From the NCBI GenBank assembly GCA_947494695.1, contig CANLWB010000001.1:434001-498000 (forward strand): 64,000 nucleotides of DNA, given 5' to 3'. A program made the translations under genes and the position numbers. Of this stretch, positions 8,628 through 17,247 are shown piece by piece (the first letter of the stretch is position 1; each line of letters opens with the position of its first letter). Source of the stretch: an uncultured Flavobacteriaceae bacterium. Lineage in GTDB: Bacteria > Bacteroidota > Bacteroidia > Flavobacteriales > Flavobacteriaceae. The notes under the pieces are model-generated. The model saw only the letters and a list, made by a program, of their open reading frames with translations, did no database searches and had not been told where the DNA came from.

Positions 8628-9101
8628 CTATTTCCAGTTTTGACCTTTTAACTTAAGTGCAGCTTTAAGAATGTCTTTTTGGCTTATTTGACCAATTAGT
8701 TTACCGTTTTCAACAATAGGAAAACGTCTTCTTTTAGAGTTGAGAAATTTATTAGCCGCATCAAAAATATTCATATTACCATCAATGGTTTCAACATTTT
8801 GTGCCATATGTTTTTCAACAATAGCGTTGTCCATTGGCATATTGTAATATCGGCTTTCACTAATTTGTTTAATACAATCACCTTCAGAGATAACACCTAC
8901 CAATTCGTTTTTATCATTTACTACTGGTCCTCCAGATATTCTATGTTTTATTATGGCATCTATAACCTGTTCGATACTTTGCTGAGGTTTGAAAGTAATC
9001 AAATTTGTGGTCATATAGTCACTCACCTTTATTAGGGTGTCGGGAGTGGCTGTTGCCATTTTAGTTTTTTTCCGTGAACCTAGAAAACTCTTTATTCCCA
9101 T
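8628..9101 (-). CDS. CBS-domain pair protein
   Basis: A 157-residue cytosolic protein made of two CBS domains (about residues 24-85 and 92-150). Visible landmarks are VSDYMTTNLITFKPQQS, SGGPVVNDKNELVGVISEGD and RRFPIVENGKLIGQISQKDIL. CBS pairs bind adenine nucleotides and act as energy or ligand sensors. A stand-alone pair with a short basic N-terminal extension (GIKSFLGSRKKTK) has no catalytic domain and probably regulates a partner by contact. It is monocistronic, between decayed DNA and an exported-protein gene, so context does not identify the partner. Confidence 0.9.
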   Translation of the reverse strand: MGIKSFLGSRKKTKMATATPDTLIKVSDYMTTNLITFKPQQSIEQVIDAIIKHRISGGPVVNDKNELVGVISEGDCIKQISESRYYNMPMDNAIVEKHMAQNVETIDGNMNIFDAANKFLNSKRRRFPIVENGKLIGQISQKDILKAALKLKGQNWK

Positions 9102-9331
9102 AATTATTCAATTTAATCCTCTTAAATATAGTTAATTTTTTTGAATACCCCTAAAAGTAATTTTTTCATTTTAAGGGATTTAGTGAGGGACATTAATAGA
9201 TATAATAATACTTAAAGCATGACTTTATGTAAAAACAAGGACTTAGATTGATAAAAAATAATTAGCATTCTTTTAAGAGATTACATGTTAATTTTTTATA
9301 GTTTTACGCGTCAAAATTAAACATTAGAGGC

Positions 9332-10039
9332 ATGAAAAGATTTTTTGGATTGATTTTATTAGTAAGCAGCTTCGCTTTAAATGCTCAAAGTAACACAGAT
9401 TTGGTGAAGCACTTTGAAGCATATTACAAACAAATGAAAGCTCAGGGAGATATACAAGGTATTATAAATGGGATGACACATTTAAATTTACTGGCACCAT
9501 TGCAACAAAGAAAAGATACTTTGGCGTATTTGTATGCAAGTGAAGGCAGGTATATGCAAGCACTTAATACAATAGGTATAGAAAAAAGTGCCAGCGATTC
9601 AGATATTGCACTAGAGGTAAAAGCATTGTCTTTAAAGTCACTTAAACAAGTAGATTTGGCGATTGGCTTTTTCGATGAGATTTTTAAAAGAAAACCTAGT
9701 GCTGTTGTGGCATACGAGTTGGCAGAACTTAGCTTGCAAACTAAAAAAATGGCAGAAGCCGAGAAACACGTTGCTTATGGCTTAGCAAATGCTAAAGCCG
9801 ATATGAAAAAAGCTTATTATGAAACTCAAACGCCATATGAGGTCTCTCTAAAAGCCGCTTTTATGTATTTAAATGCCTTAGTGGTATACAATAAAGATAC
9901 CAAAGCAAATATTGATGCTGCTGTAGATATATTAGACGATACTTTAAAAACAGCACCTAATTTTAATTTGGTTCAGTTAACAAAAAATGAGTTATTAAGG
10001 CAAAAACAAGTTTTGCAGGAACAGGCGACGAAGAAATAA
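9332..10039 (+). CDS. exported tetratricopeptide-like protein
   Basis: A 235-residue protein with a clear signal peptide (KRFFGLILLVSSFALNAQS, cleavage after about residue 18). The mature part is alpha-helical with TPR-like pairs, for example GRYMQALNTIGIEK, VDLAIGFFDEIFKRKPS and KMAEAEKHVAYGL. TPR arrays are protein-binding scaffolds; the protein is expected in the periplasm. No other domain is visible. It is a single-gene unit with a good terminator 23 bases downstream. Function unknown; similar proteins appear in flavobacterial genomes as hypothetical. Confidence 0.75.
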   Translation: MKRFFGLILLVSSFALNAQSNTDLVKHFEAYYKQMKAQGDIQGIINGMTHLNLLAPLQQRKDTLAYLYASEGRYMQALNTIGIEKSASDSDIALEVKALSLKSLKQVDLAIGFFDEIFKRKPSAVVAYELAELSLQTKKMAEAEKHVAYGLANAKADMKKAYYETQTPYEVSLKAAFMYLNALVVYNKDTKANIDAAVDILDDTLKTAPNFNLVQLTKNELLRQKQVLQEQATKK

Positions 10040-10061
10040 TAACCAAATAATATTAATAAAG

Positions 10062-10102
10062 AAATCGTATCAAAAGCTAACAACTTAGATGCGATTTTTT
10101 TT
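10062..10102 (+). terminator. rho-independent terminator of the TPR-protein gene
   Basis: The arms AAATCGTATC and GATGCGATTT pair with one G-T wobble and are followed by a run of T's (10095-10102). Confidence 0.75.
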
Positions 10103-10116
10103 AATCTAGCACTAAC

Positions 10117-10635
10117 TTAGGGCTTTTCTATGTCCTGAGAGTCAAACTCTACCTTTTTATTAATTTGAAGATTTAAGCTGGAGAAGGCAACTAGAAAATC
10201 CTTAATAGTTGTCTTGAGTTCTTCTTTCGAGGTCGTGTCTAAATTATAAAGGCTTTTTAGTTTACCCAGTTTCGTTTCTAAAGCAATAATCCTTGCTAAA
10301 ATGGAAGGCGATTTTACAGACGGGGGAATATTTATCTTAATTTCTTTTAAAAGCGCATTAATCGCCTCATCGTTATCCGAAAAAAAGCTTAAATCTGCTT
10401 TTTTTAGATTCATAATAACGTCATGTAATTGGTGATATTCTTTCCAATCTTTAACGGCATCTTCTGTTTTGATGTCGAGCGCATAATCCACATAATCGAT
10501 TTTTGAGAGTTCTTTTTCAGTTACTTTCTCCTCTGGATGCTCTCCTGTGTTAACTTCGGTCCCAGTTTCCTCAGCTTTCTTACAAGCGAGAAAGATAATA
10601 AACAGGCTTAAAATACTTAATATTCTAATATGCAT
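10117..10635 (-). CDS. lipoprotein, unknown
   Basis: A 172-residue lipoprotein. The signal sequence ends in the lipobox FLAC with Cys18, followed by KKAEETGTE, a charged linker that suits surface or periplasmic display. The mature part is helical and strongly charged with no recognisable domain. It converges with the exported TPR gene and is divergent from the HupE-like gene. It might be a four-helix lipoprotein, but I see no ligand residues that would identify a cytochrome b562-like or other fold. Confidence 0.7.
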   Translation of the reverse strand: MHIRILSILSLFIIFLACKKAEETGTEVNTGEHPEEKVTEKELSKIDYVDYALDIKTEDAVKDWKEYHQLHDVIMNLKKADLSFFSDNDEAINALLKEIKINIPPSVKSPSILARIIALETKLGKLKSLYNLDTTSKEELKTTIKDFLVAFSSLNLQINKKVEFDSQDIEKP

Positions 10636-10821
10636 GGTGTTTCATTTAATAGAAGCTGTACAAAGATATGGCAATAGTTTTTTTTCTGTTTAAAATTGGT
10701 AATCAAATTAAAATTTTCTTTATTCGAGCATGATGAAGTGACGCACAAAAAGTTTAGCTACGTTTAATAAGAATCTAATTAATTGTATATTTGAAAAGTT
10801 CCCCTAATCATATAAAATATT

Positions 10822-11415
10822 ATGTTGGAAAATTTTTGGTTTAACGTTCAATATGGTATCAATCACGTATTAGATATCAACGCTTACGATCACGTTTTAT
10901 TTCTTATTGTTTTAACAGTACCTTATCTGTTTAAAGACTGGAAACGTGTTTTATTATTAGTGTCTATGTTTACTCTGGGGCATACGTTGTCACTAATTTT
11001 GGCAGCCTATGGTGCTATAAGTGTAAATGCCCATGTGGTTGAATTTTTAATTCCAATTACCATAATGGTCGTCGCTCTTTTTAATGTGTTTACCTCGGGT
11101 AAAGGCGCTCAAAAAGAGAAAGTAGGGATATTGTTTTTGTCAACATTATTTTTCGGATTGATACATGGCTTAGGCTTCGCTAGGGAATTTTACATGCTTC
11201 TGGGAGATTCCGATAATAAATTTGTTCTATTATTAGAATTCGCGCTGGGAATTGAAATCGCACAAATAATTATTGTATTCATCGTATTGTTTTTAAGTTA
11301 TGTCGTGCAAACCATTTTTAGGTTTTCTAAGCGTGACTGGATTATGGTTATATCTGCCGTTGTTGTTGGTTTGGTAATTCCAATGATATTGAATAGTGAC
11401 GTCTTCGGTAGGTAG
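10822..11415 (+). CDS. HupE/UreJ family membrane protein
   Basis: A 197-residue inner-membrane protein with about six helices. The family signature residues are visible: H15 with Y22-D23-H24 (GINHVLDINAYDHVLFL), TLGHTLSL (H54) and GLIHGLGFA. HupE and UreJ proteins act in nickel entry for hydrogenase and urease systems. The flavobacterial branch is found without hydrogenase or urease genes, as here, so the metal is not established. Monocistronic; 240 bases of AT-rich DNA without a clear terminator follow. Confidence 0.85.
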   Translation: MLENFWFNVQYGINHVLDINAYDHVLFLIVLTVPYLFKDWKRVLLLVSMFTLGHTLSLILAAYGAISVNAHVVEFLIPITIMVVALFNVFTSGKGAQKEKVGILFLSTLFFGLIHGLGFAREFYMLLGDSDNKFVLLLEFALGIEIAQIIIVFIVLFLSYVVQTIFRFSKRDWIMVISAVVVGLVIPMILNSDVFGR

Positions 11416-11656
11416 ATACTTTTTTAAATTGGTTCTTATTCGAATATAGACCGAAATCTCTTTAAACTTGTGATTTCCTAATTTTTTTAGGCGCTTATAT
11501 CGAACTTTCTTAAAACTTTAACGAACTTGCGTTGTAATTGAAATACGAACCAAGTATCTTCGTTGTATTGTTTTATAAGAAGATATTGACGTAAATTCAG
11601 GTCGGTTGAAGCGTTAGCTAGACTAGGGGGTTACGAGGAAATACCATATATATTTA

Positions 11657-12088
11657 ATGTCAGAAAACAAACAGCTTAAGTACGACAAAGCTTATTTGAG
11701 AATAGCAAAGGAGTGGGGGAAATTATCTTATTGTGAGCGCAGACAAGTTGGCGCGATTATTGTAAAGGATAGAATGATTATCTCGGACGGGTATAATGGA
11801 ACCCCAACGGGTTTCGAAAATTTTTGTGAAGATGACGAAGGATACACAAAATGGTACGTGTTACATGCGGAGGCCAATGCTATTTTAAAAGTGGCGTCAT
11901 CGACTCAGTCGTGTAAGGGAGCCACGTTGTATATTACCTTATCACCATGCAAAGAGTGTAGCAAGTTAATTCATCAGGCAGGAATAGTGAAAGTGGTGTA
12001 TAACGAAGCATATAAAGATGATTCTGGGTTAAAATTCCTGAAAAAAGCCGGGATAGAACTTAAACAAATAGAAGATTTAAAGGCATAA
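11657..12088 (+). CDS. deoxycytidylate (dCMP) deaminase
   Basis: A 143-residue zinc deaminase of the dCMP-deaminase/ComEB type. The catalytic set is H70-A-E72 with C98 and C101 in SPCKEC, and the N-terminal SYCERRQVGAIIV and GYNGTPTGF segments are typical of dCMP deaminases rather than of cytidine deaminase or TadA. The reaction is dCMP to dUMP, feeding thymidylate synthesis. The stop codon shares one base with the ATG of the protease gene downstream, so the two are translationally coupled. Confidence 0.92.
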   Translation: MSENKQLKYDKAYLRIAKEWGKLSYCERRQVGAIIVKDRMIISDGYNGTPTGFENFCEDDEGYTKWYVLHAEANAILKVASSTQSCKGATLYITLSPCKECSKLIHQAGIVKVVYNEAYKDDSGLKFLKKAGIELKQIEDLKA

Positions 12089-13686
12089 TGTCATTTCAAA
12101 AAAAATATCTACCATTTATTTTAGGCGTTGCTATAGCAACAGGCATTTTTATTGGCGGAAAGTTGGATTTTAGAGACTCGTCCGATAAGTTGTTTTCCAC
12201 CAATAGTAAAAAGGATAAACTTAACAGGCTTATAGATTACATCGACTACGATTATGTTGACGATGTTAATACCGATAGTATCGTTGATGTTACAGTGAAC
12301 GGTATTCTGGGTAATCTGGATCCGCATTCGGTATACATACCTAAAGAAGCTATGGAACGAGTTGCCGAAGAGATGAAAGGAGATTTTGTTGGTATTGGGG
12401 TTAGCTTTTACCCGTATAAAGATACCATTGCCGTTATAAGAGCTATTGAAGGAGGGCCTAGTGCGAAAGCTGGAATAAAAGGGGGAGATCGTATCCTTAT
12501 GGCCGATGGTGATACGCTTTACGGTGATCGATTGAATGATGGCGAAATGGTAAAGAAGTTAAAAGGTCCTATTAATACCAAGGTAAATTTAAAGGTCTTT
12601 AGAAAGGGAGAACCGAAGCTTTTAAATTTTACAGTGAAGCGGGACAATATTCCTATAAAGAGTGTCGATGCCTCTTATATGTTAACTGAAAGTTTAGGAT
12701 ATATAAAGGTGAATCGATTTGCCGAGTCGACCTATAAAGAGTTTAAAGCTGGGTTGGACAAACTTTTAAGTCTTGGGGCTACAGAAGTTGCTCTTGATTT
12801 ACGAAACAACCCAGGAGGTATATTGAGTATATCTGAGCAAATCGTGGATGAGTTTCTGGAAGATGATAAGCTAATTCTTTTTACTAAAAACAAGCGTGGC
12901 AATATAGAAAAGAGCTATGCTACCGGTAAAGGGGATTTTGAAAATGGACATGTATACGTCCTAATAGATGAAAATTCGGCATCGGCAAGTGAGATTGTTG
13001 CAGGAGCCTTGCAGGATAATGATAAAGGTACAATTGTGGGGCGTCGTTCCTATGGAAAAGGTTTGGTGCAGCGAGAAATGGATTTAGGAGATGGCAGTGC
13101 AGTACGATTAACGGTTTCTAGATATTATACGCCAACCGGACGTTCTATTCAGCGTTCCTATAAAAATGGAAATAGAGATTATTATGATGAGTACTTCGAT
13201 AGATTAAGTAGTGGAGAGCTTTTGGATCCTGCTAAAATTAAAGTGGCCGATTCATTAAAATTTACGACACCTAAAGGTAAGGTGGTTTATGGAGGCGGAG
13301 GCATTATTCCCGATGTATTTGTGCCTATTGATAGTAGCATGCAAAATGAAACACTTACCTTTTTGCAAAGACGCGGTTTTATTGGGTATTTTATATTTGA
13401 AGAACTGGAAAAAGACCGAGCGATGTATGAAGGCATTTCAAGACAAGATTTTATTGATACTTTCGAGGTTGGCGACGATGTGGTTTTTGCCTTTCAGGAC
13501 TATTTAAATGTACGTACCGACTCTAGAATTACTTTCGTAGCCTACCACGAAGAGGTTAAGCAGTATATTAAAGCTACATTGGCAGATCAGCTTTATGGGG
13601 CAGGGGCCTTTGAAGAAGTCTTCAATCAGCGTGATATTATGCTTGATGAGGTAATTAAGCTAAGTGATGGTAATAATGAGGATTGA
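12088..13686 (+). CDS. S41 family C-terminal processing peptidase
   Basis: A 532-residue periplasmic protease. An N-terminal signal anchor (about residues 7-25) is followed by a PDZ domain (about 85-165, with GPSAKAGIKGGDRI) and the S41 catalytic domain. The catalytic dyad can be placed: Ser299 in the SASASE block and Lys324 in YGKGLVQ, 25 residues apart as in E. coli Tsp/Prc. Such enzymes trim C-termini or degrade misfolded envelope proteins. The ATG overlaps the dCMP deaminase stop by one base. The roughly 150-residue C-terminal extension is usual for the Bacteroidota form. Confidence 0.93.
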   Translation: MSFQKKYLPFILGVAIATGIFIGGKLDFRDSSDKLFSTNSKKDKLNRLIDYIDYDYVDDVNTDSIVDVTVNGILGNLDPHSVYIPKEAMERVAEEMKGDFVGIGVSFYPYKDTIAVIRAIEGGPSAKAGIKGGDRILMADGDTLYGDRLNDGEMVKKLKGPINTKVNLKVFRKGEPKLLNFTVKRDNIPIKSVDASYMLTESLGYIKVNRFAESTYKEFKAGLDKLLSLGATEVALDLRNNPGGILSISEQIVDEFLEDDKLILFTKNKRGNIEKSYATGKGDFENGHVYVLIDENSASASEIVAGALQDNDKGTIVGRRSYGKGLVQREMDLGDGSAVRLTVSRYYTPTGRSIQRSYKNGNRDYYDEYFDRLSSGELLDPAKIKVADSLKFTTPKGKVVYGGGGIIPDVFVPIDSSMQNETLTFLQRRGFIGYFIFEELEKDRAMYEGISRQDFIDTFEVGDDVVFAFQDYLNVRTDSRITFVAYHEEVKQYIKATLADQLYGAGAFEEVFNQRDIMLDEVIKLSDGNNED

Positions 13687-13687
13687 T

Positions 13688-14296
13688 TTAAACATCGATC
13701 TTATCATGAACCTTAGTGTCTTTCCCGCCATTCCAAAGTGTTAAAATATCTGTGGCAACATGAGCGCCACTGCCAGAGGCTATAGCGAACTGACTTCGCC
13801 ATCCTGCAAGTGTACCCGCGACATATAAATGTTCTGCTACTAAATGATCGGTGTTTTTTAGCCAAATACGTTCCTTTTCTTTGGGAGACCTTGGGTGTGG
13901 TTCCATATAGCTCTCAAGACCTTTAATTTGCATTAAATTGGTGTAACCAACAGCAATAACTACAATTTTAGCTGTATATGTATTTTTGTTTGTTCTTATA
14001 CTGAATAAACCCTCAGATTTTGATACGTCCAGAGTTTTTTCGCCTTCAATCGTATCAACATGAGGATATAATTTCACGAGCTGCTTTTTTCCACTTTCTA
14101 AAATAGAAGCCCCAGTCGTTTCAGGAGCCAGTCCTAATACGTTATTAAATAAAGCCGTTTGAAGGTGTGATGTTTTTTGGTGCGCAATAATACCAATATG
14201 CCTGTCTTTGGCAAATGCTTTGTTTTTTGCAGATCCCAAAACTAAAGCGCATGACAATCCTGCGGCTCCACCACCGATAATTAAAGCGTCGTACAT
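13688..14296 (-). CDS. compact single-domain FAD-dependent oxidoreductase
   Basis: A 202-residue flavoprotein related to the thioredoxin-reductase superfamily. The N-terminal dinucleotide fold has G8-x-G10-x-x-G13 (IIGGGAAGLSCAL), VVIAVGY marks the second FAD contact, and the C-terminal VAGTLAGWRSQFAIASGSGAHVA is the FAD-ribityl motif. Normal thioredoxin reductases have about 310 residues with an inserted NADPH domain and a CxxC pair; both are missing here, so it cannot be a conventional thioredoxin reductase. Its electron donor is unknown. Its ATG overlaps the stop of the small membrane protein upstream (TAATG), so they form an operon. Confidence 0.8.
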   Translation of the reverse strand: MYDALIIGGGAAGLSCALVLGSAKNKAFAKDRHIGIIAHQKTSHLQTALFNNVLGLAPETTGASILESGKKQLVKLYPHVDTIEGEKTLDVSKSEGLFSIRTNKNTYTAKIVVIAVGYTNLMQIKGLESYMEPHPRSPKEKERIWLKNTDHLVAEHLYVAGTLAGWRSQFAIASGSGAHVATDILTLWNGGKDTKVHDKIDV

Positions 14297-14499
14297 TAAT
14301 GGTGTTTTTTTACTTTTTGTTCAATGCGCTTCGATATTCTTAAAATGGTCATTAAAAGTATGGCACAAAGCGATGCGAGAACGGTTATTATTGCAATGAT
14401 ACTATCGTCTTCAAAGGGTGCGTTAAAATTTATTTTAGTGACATTGAAAATTATTAACCCCAGAGCAACAATGCTTATAATTATTGTTAGATTCTTCAT
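14296..14499 (-). CDS. small two-helix membrane protein, unknown
   Basis: A 67-residue protein with two hydrophobic segments (about residues 4-24 and 34-54), a short acidic loop (APFEDDS) between them and a basic tail (RISKRIEQKVKKHH). No family recognised. It overlaps the compact FAD protein gene by one base and follows marC after 14 bases on the same strand, so all three probably share a transcript. Confidence 0.65.
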   Translation of the reverse strand: MKNLTIIISIVALGLIIFNVTKINFNAPFEDDSIIAIITVLASLCAILLMTILRISKRIEQKVKKHH

Positions 14500-14513
14500 G
14501 TTAAATTAAGTGT

Positions 14514-15101
14514 TTAGGTGAATTCAAATAGCGCTTTAATATTGTAAGCAAACAATTTAACCGCAATAGCCAGTAATATAACTCCGAAAATCTTGCGTAT
14601 AATGTCGATGCCGTTTTGGCCAATAATACGCTCTATTCTGGCCGATGTTTTAAGCACTATAAAAATAATAATTACATTAAATATAACCGCAACAACAATA
14701 TTTTCTGTTCTAAACTCGGCTCTTAATGATAGTAATGTTGTTAAACTACCAGGCCCGGCAATGAGGGGAAATGCCAGTGGAAATACGGCTGCTGTCATAG
14801 GGGAGGTCTCTTCTTGCTTATATAGGGTGATGCCTAAAATCATTTCCAATGCAATAAAGAATAAAATAAATGCACCGGCTACAGCAAAAGAGTTTACATC
14901 AATACCAATAAGATTTAAAATACTTTTCCCTAAAAATAGAAATACAATAAGTATAATGCCAGCAATAATAGAAGCCTTTTCACTTTGTATGTGACCAGCC
15001 TTTTTTCTTAAATCTATAATAATTGGAATATTTCCAATGATGTCAATAACGGCAAATAACACCATAAAAGCCGTAAAGATTTCTTTAAAGTTTAGTTCCA
15101 T
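14514..15101 (-). CDS. MarC family (UPF0056) inner-membrane protein
   Basis: A 195-residue membrane protein with about six helices. Family features include FAVIDIIGNIPI near the N-terminus, FFIALEMILGI and the PLAFPLIAGPGSLTTLLSL loop, which is diagnostic of MarC proteins. Despite the name, a role in multiple antibiotic resistance has been discounted in E. coli, and the transported substrate is unknown. It is the first gene of a three-gene leftward operon with the small membrane protein and the FAD protein. Confidence 0.9.
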   Translation of the reverse strand: MELNFKEIFTAFMVLFAVIDIIGNIPIIIDLRKKAGHIQSEKASIIAGIILIVFLFLGKSILNLIGIDVNSFAVAGAFILFFIALEMILGITLYKQEETSPMTAAVFPLAFPLIAGPGSLTTLLSLRAEFRTENIVVAVIFNVIIIFIVLKTSARIERIIGQNGIDIIRKIFGVILLAIAVKLFAYNIKALFEFT

Positions 15102-15179
15102 GCGGTTAGCTGTTATATTCCCGGCAAAGGTCGGTATTAAATATCAAATTATAGTATTAAATAATTCTTAAAGATTATC

Positions 15180-15187
15180 TATTTTTG
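15180..15187 (+). promoter_or_regulatory. -7 box TATTTTTG close to the ATG
   Basis: TATTTTTG matches TAnnTTTG and ends four bases before the ATG at 15192. If used, transcription would start at or next to the start codon, giving a leaderless or nearly leaderless message. Confidence 0.5.
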
Positions 15188-15191
15188 TCCC

Positions 15192-15758
15192 ATGTTTCAA
15201 CTAGGAAAAACAATTGTATCCGAAGATATTCTTACAAAGGATTTTGTATGTAACCTTTCGGCCTGTAAAGGTGCGTGTTGTATTGATGGTGACGCCGGAG
15301 CACCTCTGGATGATGATGAAGTTAAGATCTTAAAGGATATATACCCCAAGGTTAAGCCTTTCTTACGAAAAGAAGGTATAGAGGCTATCGAGTCTCAAGG
15401 AACGCATATAGTTACAGAAGAAGGTGAGCTTGAAACGCCATTAATTAATGGTGCAGATTGTGCTTATGTGATCTTTGATGATAAAAATGTGGCGCTTTGT
15501 GCTATTGAAGAAGCCTATAATCAAGGTGAAGTCGATTGGAAAAAGCCGGTATCTTGTCATTTATATCCTGTTAGAGTTAAGGATTACACAGAATTTTCTG
15601 CGGTAAATTATCATAAATGGCAAATTTGTGATGATGCTTGCGCATTGGGTGAGGAATTGAAAACACCTGTCTATACATTCGTAAAAGAAGCTCTAATTCG
15701 GAAATTTGGGGAAGACTGGTATCTGGAGTTAGAGAAGATTGGAAATTCAAAAAAATAA
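15192..15758 (+). CDS. DUF3109 family cysteine-rich protein
   Basis: A 188-residue soluble protein of the DUF3109 family. It has a conserved N-terminal cysteine cluster (C20, C25, C29, C30 in VCNLSACKGACC) plus later cysteines in GADCAYV, VALCAIEE, VSCHLYP and QICDDAC, a pattern suited to binding a metal or iron-sulfur cluster. It is related to YkgJ-type zinc/iron-chelating proteins. Biochemical role unproven. Its position beside nrdB is common in flavobacteria as I recall, but a functional link is inference. A TATTTTTG box sits directly in front. Confidence 0.85.
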   Translation: MFQLGKTIVSEDILTKDFVCNLSACKGACCIDGDAGAPLDDDEVKILKDIYPKVKPFLRKEGIEAIESQGTHIVTEEGELETPLINGADCAYVIFDDKNVALCAIEEAYNQGEVDWKKPVSCHLYPVRVKDYTEFSAVNYHKWQICDDACALGEELKTPVYTFVKEALIRKFGEDWYLELEKIGNSKK

Positions 15759-16060
15759 AGTAAATCCACCTTTTACTTTTAAGCTATAAAATCTACCATT
15801 GATCGTGTTTTTTAAAGAAATCAACAATCCTTATTTTACAAGGGTTAAGCAATGTTTTAATTATTTAATTATTTGATTTTCAAATACTTATAAAGATGTA
15901 AAAAAAATCTTTGAAAGTTGAGTATTGTTGATAGCTGTTAAAAACTTGTTGACAATGTTTCTCATGAGGTCTTTCATTTTTGGCTTCAATTTTCAATCTT
16001 TGTTATTCCTAAATCAAAATAAATTTTCGTCCAATATTTTATAAAAAATCTAAAGAAACA
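15759..16060 (+). promoter_or_regulatory. nrdB upstream region with phased GTTGA repeats
   Basis: This 302-base gap precedes the ribonucleotide reductase genes. Three copies of GTTGA begin at 15917, 15927 and 15948, spaced 10 and 21 bases, so they face the same side of the helix. The last two are extended to TTGTTGAT (15925-15932) and TTGTTGAC (15946-15953). They do not have the spacing of NrdR boxes. A role as nrd operator is inference. Confidence 0.4.
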
Positions 16061-17041
16061 ATGTCTCAGGCTATAGAACCGATTCTGCAAGAAAACAAAG
16101 ATCGTTTTGTTATATTTCCAATTCAACACCACGATATTTGGGAATGGTATAAAAAATCGGAGGCTAGTTTTTGGACTGCTGAAGAGATTGATCTACATCA
16201 AGATCTTACAGATTGGTCGACTAAGCTAAATGACGATGAACGCTATTTTATTAAACACATCTTGGCATTTTTTGCTGCGAGTGATGGTATTGTGAACGAA
16301 AATTTAGCTGAAAACTTCGTAAACGAAGTGCAGTATAGTGAGGCGAAATTCTTTTATGGATTTCAAATCATGATGGAGAATATCCATAGTGAAACCTATT
16401 CGCTGCTCATAGATACTTATGTGAAAGACGAAAAAGAAAAGAATTTATTATTCAACGCTATTGAGAATTTTCCTGCGATAAAAAAGAAGGCTGACTGGGC
16501 GCTTAAATGGATTGAATCTCCAAGCTTTGCAGAACGTTTAATTGCATTTGCAGCCGTTGAAGGTATCTTCTTTTCTGGGGCATTTTGCTCTATTTTCTGG
16601 TTAAAGAAAAGAGGTCTAATGCCTGGTTTAACATTTTCTAATGAATTAATCTCTCGAGATGAAGGAGTACATTGCGATTTTGCAGTGCATTTACATAATC
16701 ATCACTTAATAAATAAAGTTCCTAAGTCTCGTATTCGCGAAATACTTGTGGATGCTTTAGATATTGAACGCGAATTTATTACCGAATCTTTACCTGCCAG
16801 CTTAATTGGTATGAATGCTGTGTTAATGGCCCAGTATCTGGAATTTGTAACAGACAGGCTGTTAACAGAATTGGGTTGTGAAAAGGAATACAACACAGCA
16901 AATCCATTCGATTTCATGGATATGATTTCGTTGCAAGGAAAAACGAACTTCTTTGAAAAACGTGTATCCGAATATCAAAAGGCAGGTGTTCTCAATAAAG
17001 AAGAAGAGGATGATAAATTCAGTTTTGACGCCGATTTCTAA
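16061..17041 (+). CDS. nrdB: ribonucleoside-diphosphate reductase, class Ia small subunit
   Basis: A 326-residue R2 protein closely resembling eukaryotic-type R2. The diiron and radical residues can be aligned: E80 region (SDGIVNENL), E106 and H109 with the radical tyrosine Y113 ([14 protein letters not shown]), and the later ligand pair in [10 protein letters not shown]. It generates the tyrosyl radical that NrdA uses to reduce ribonucleotides in aerobic conditions. The radical tyrosine is present, so this is not a tyrosine-less Ic form. nrdA follows after 206 bases, the nrdB-nrdA order usual in Bacteroidota. Confidence 0.96.
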   Translation: MSQAIEPILQENKDRFVIFPIQHHDIWEWYKKSEASFWTAEEIDLHQDLTDWSTKLNDDERYFIKHILAFFAASDGIVNENLAENFVNEVQYSEAKFFYGFQIMMENIHSETYSLLIDTYVKDEKEKNLLFNAIENFPAIKKKADWALKWIESPSFAERLIAFAAVEGIFFSGAFCSIFWLKKRGLMPGLTFSNELISRDEGVHCDFAVHLHNHHLINKVPKSRIREILVDALDIEREFITESLPASLIGMNAVLMAQYLEFVTDRLLTELGCEKEYNTANPFDFMDMISLQGKTNFFEKRVSEYQKAGVLNKEEEDDKFSFDADF

Positions 17042-17247
17042 TTGAATCCTAAATTTTCAAGGAGCCCTTTTTTGAAAATTCAATTAGAATGACATTTCCA
17101 TGATTTAATGGAAATTATAGACCTTATATTTAACTAACTAAGCCATTTGAATATTTCTAATTAACCATTAGAAAGGAGTATTTTATAGTGTAATCTAACC
17201 TATTTTCTGAGCGGTGTATCAGAAAAGAATCTAAAAAGTGTAATCAT
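17042..17247 (+). other. nrdB-nrdA intergenic region with inverted repeat
   Basis: An AATTGAAT...AAATTTTCAA arm (from about 17039) can pair with TTGAAAATTCAATT (17072-17085), with a 4-5 base bulge. There is no T-run afterwards, so it is more likely an mRNA-processing or stability hairpin than a terminator. Nothing else is recognised. Confidence 0.35.

Noticed and set aside
13289-13507. 72-residue frame inside the processing-protease gene
   Set aside because: It is in an alternative frame of conserved S41 sequence and has no independent support.
15759-16060. NrdR boxes upstream of nrdB
   Set aside because: NrdR sites are paired 16-base boxes about 31 bases apart; only GTTGA repeats with 10- and 21-base spacing are present.
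17039-17087. Rho-independent terminator between nrdB and nrdA
   Set aside because: The inverted repeat is bulged and lacks a T-run; kept only as a possible processing hairpin.
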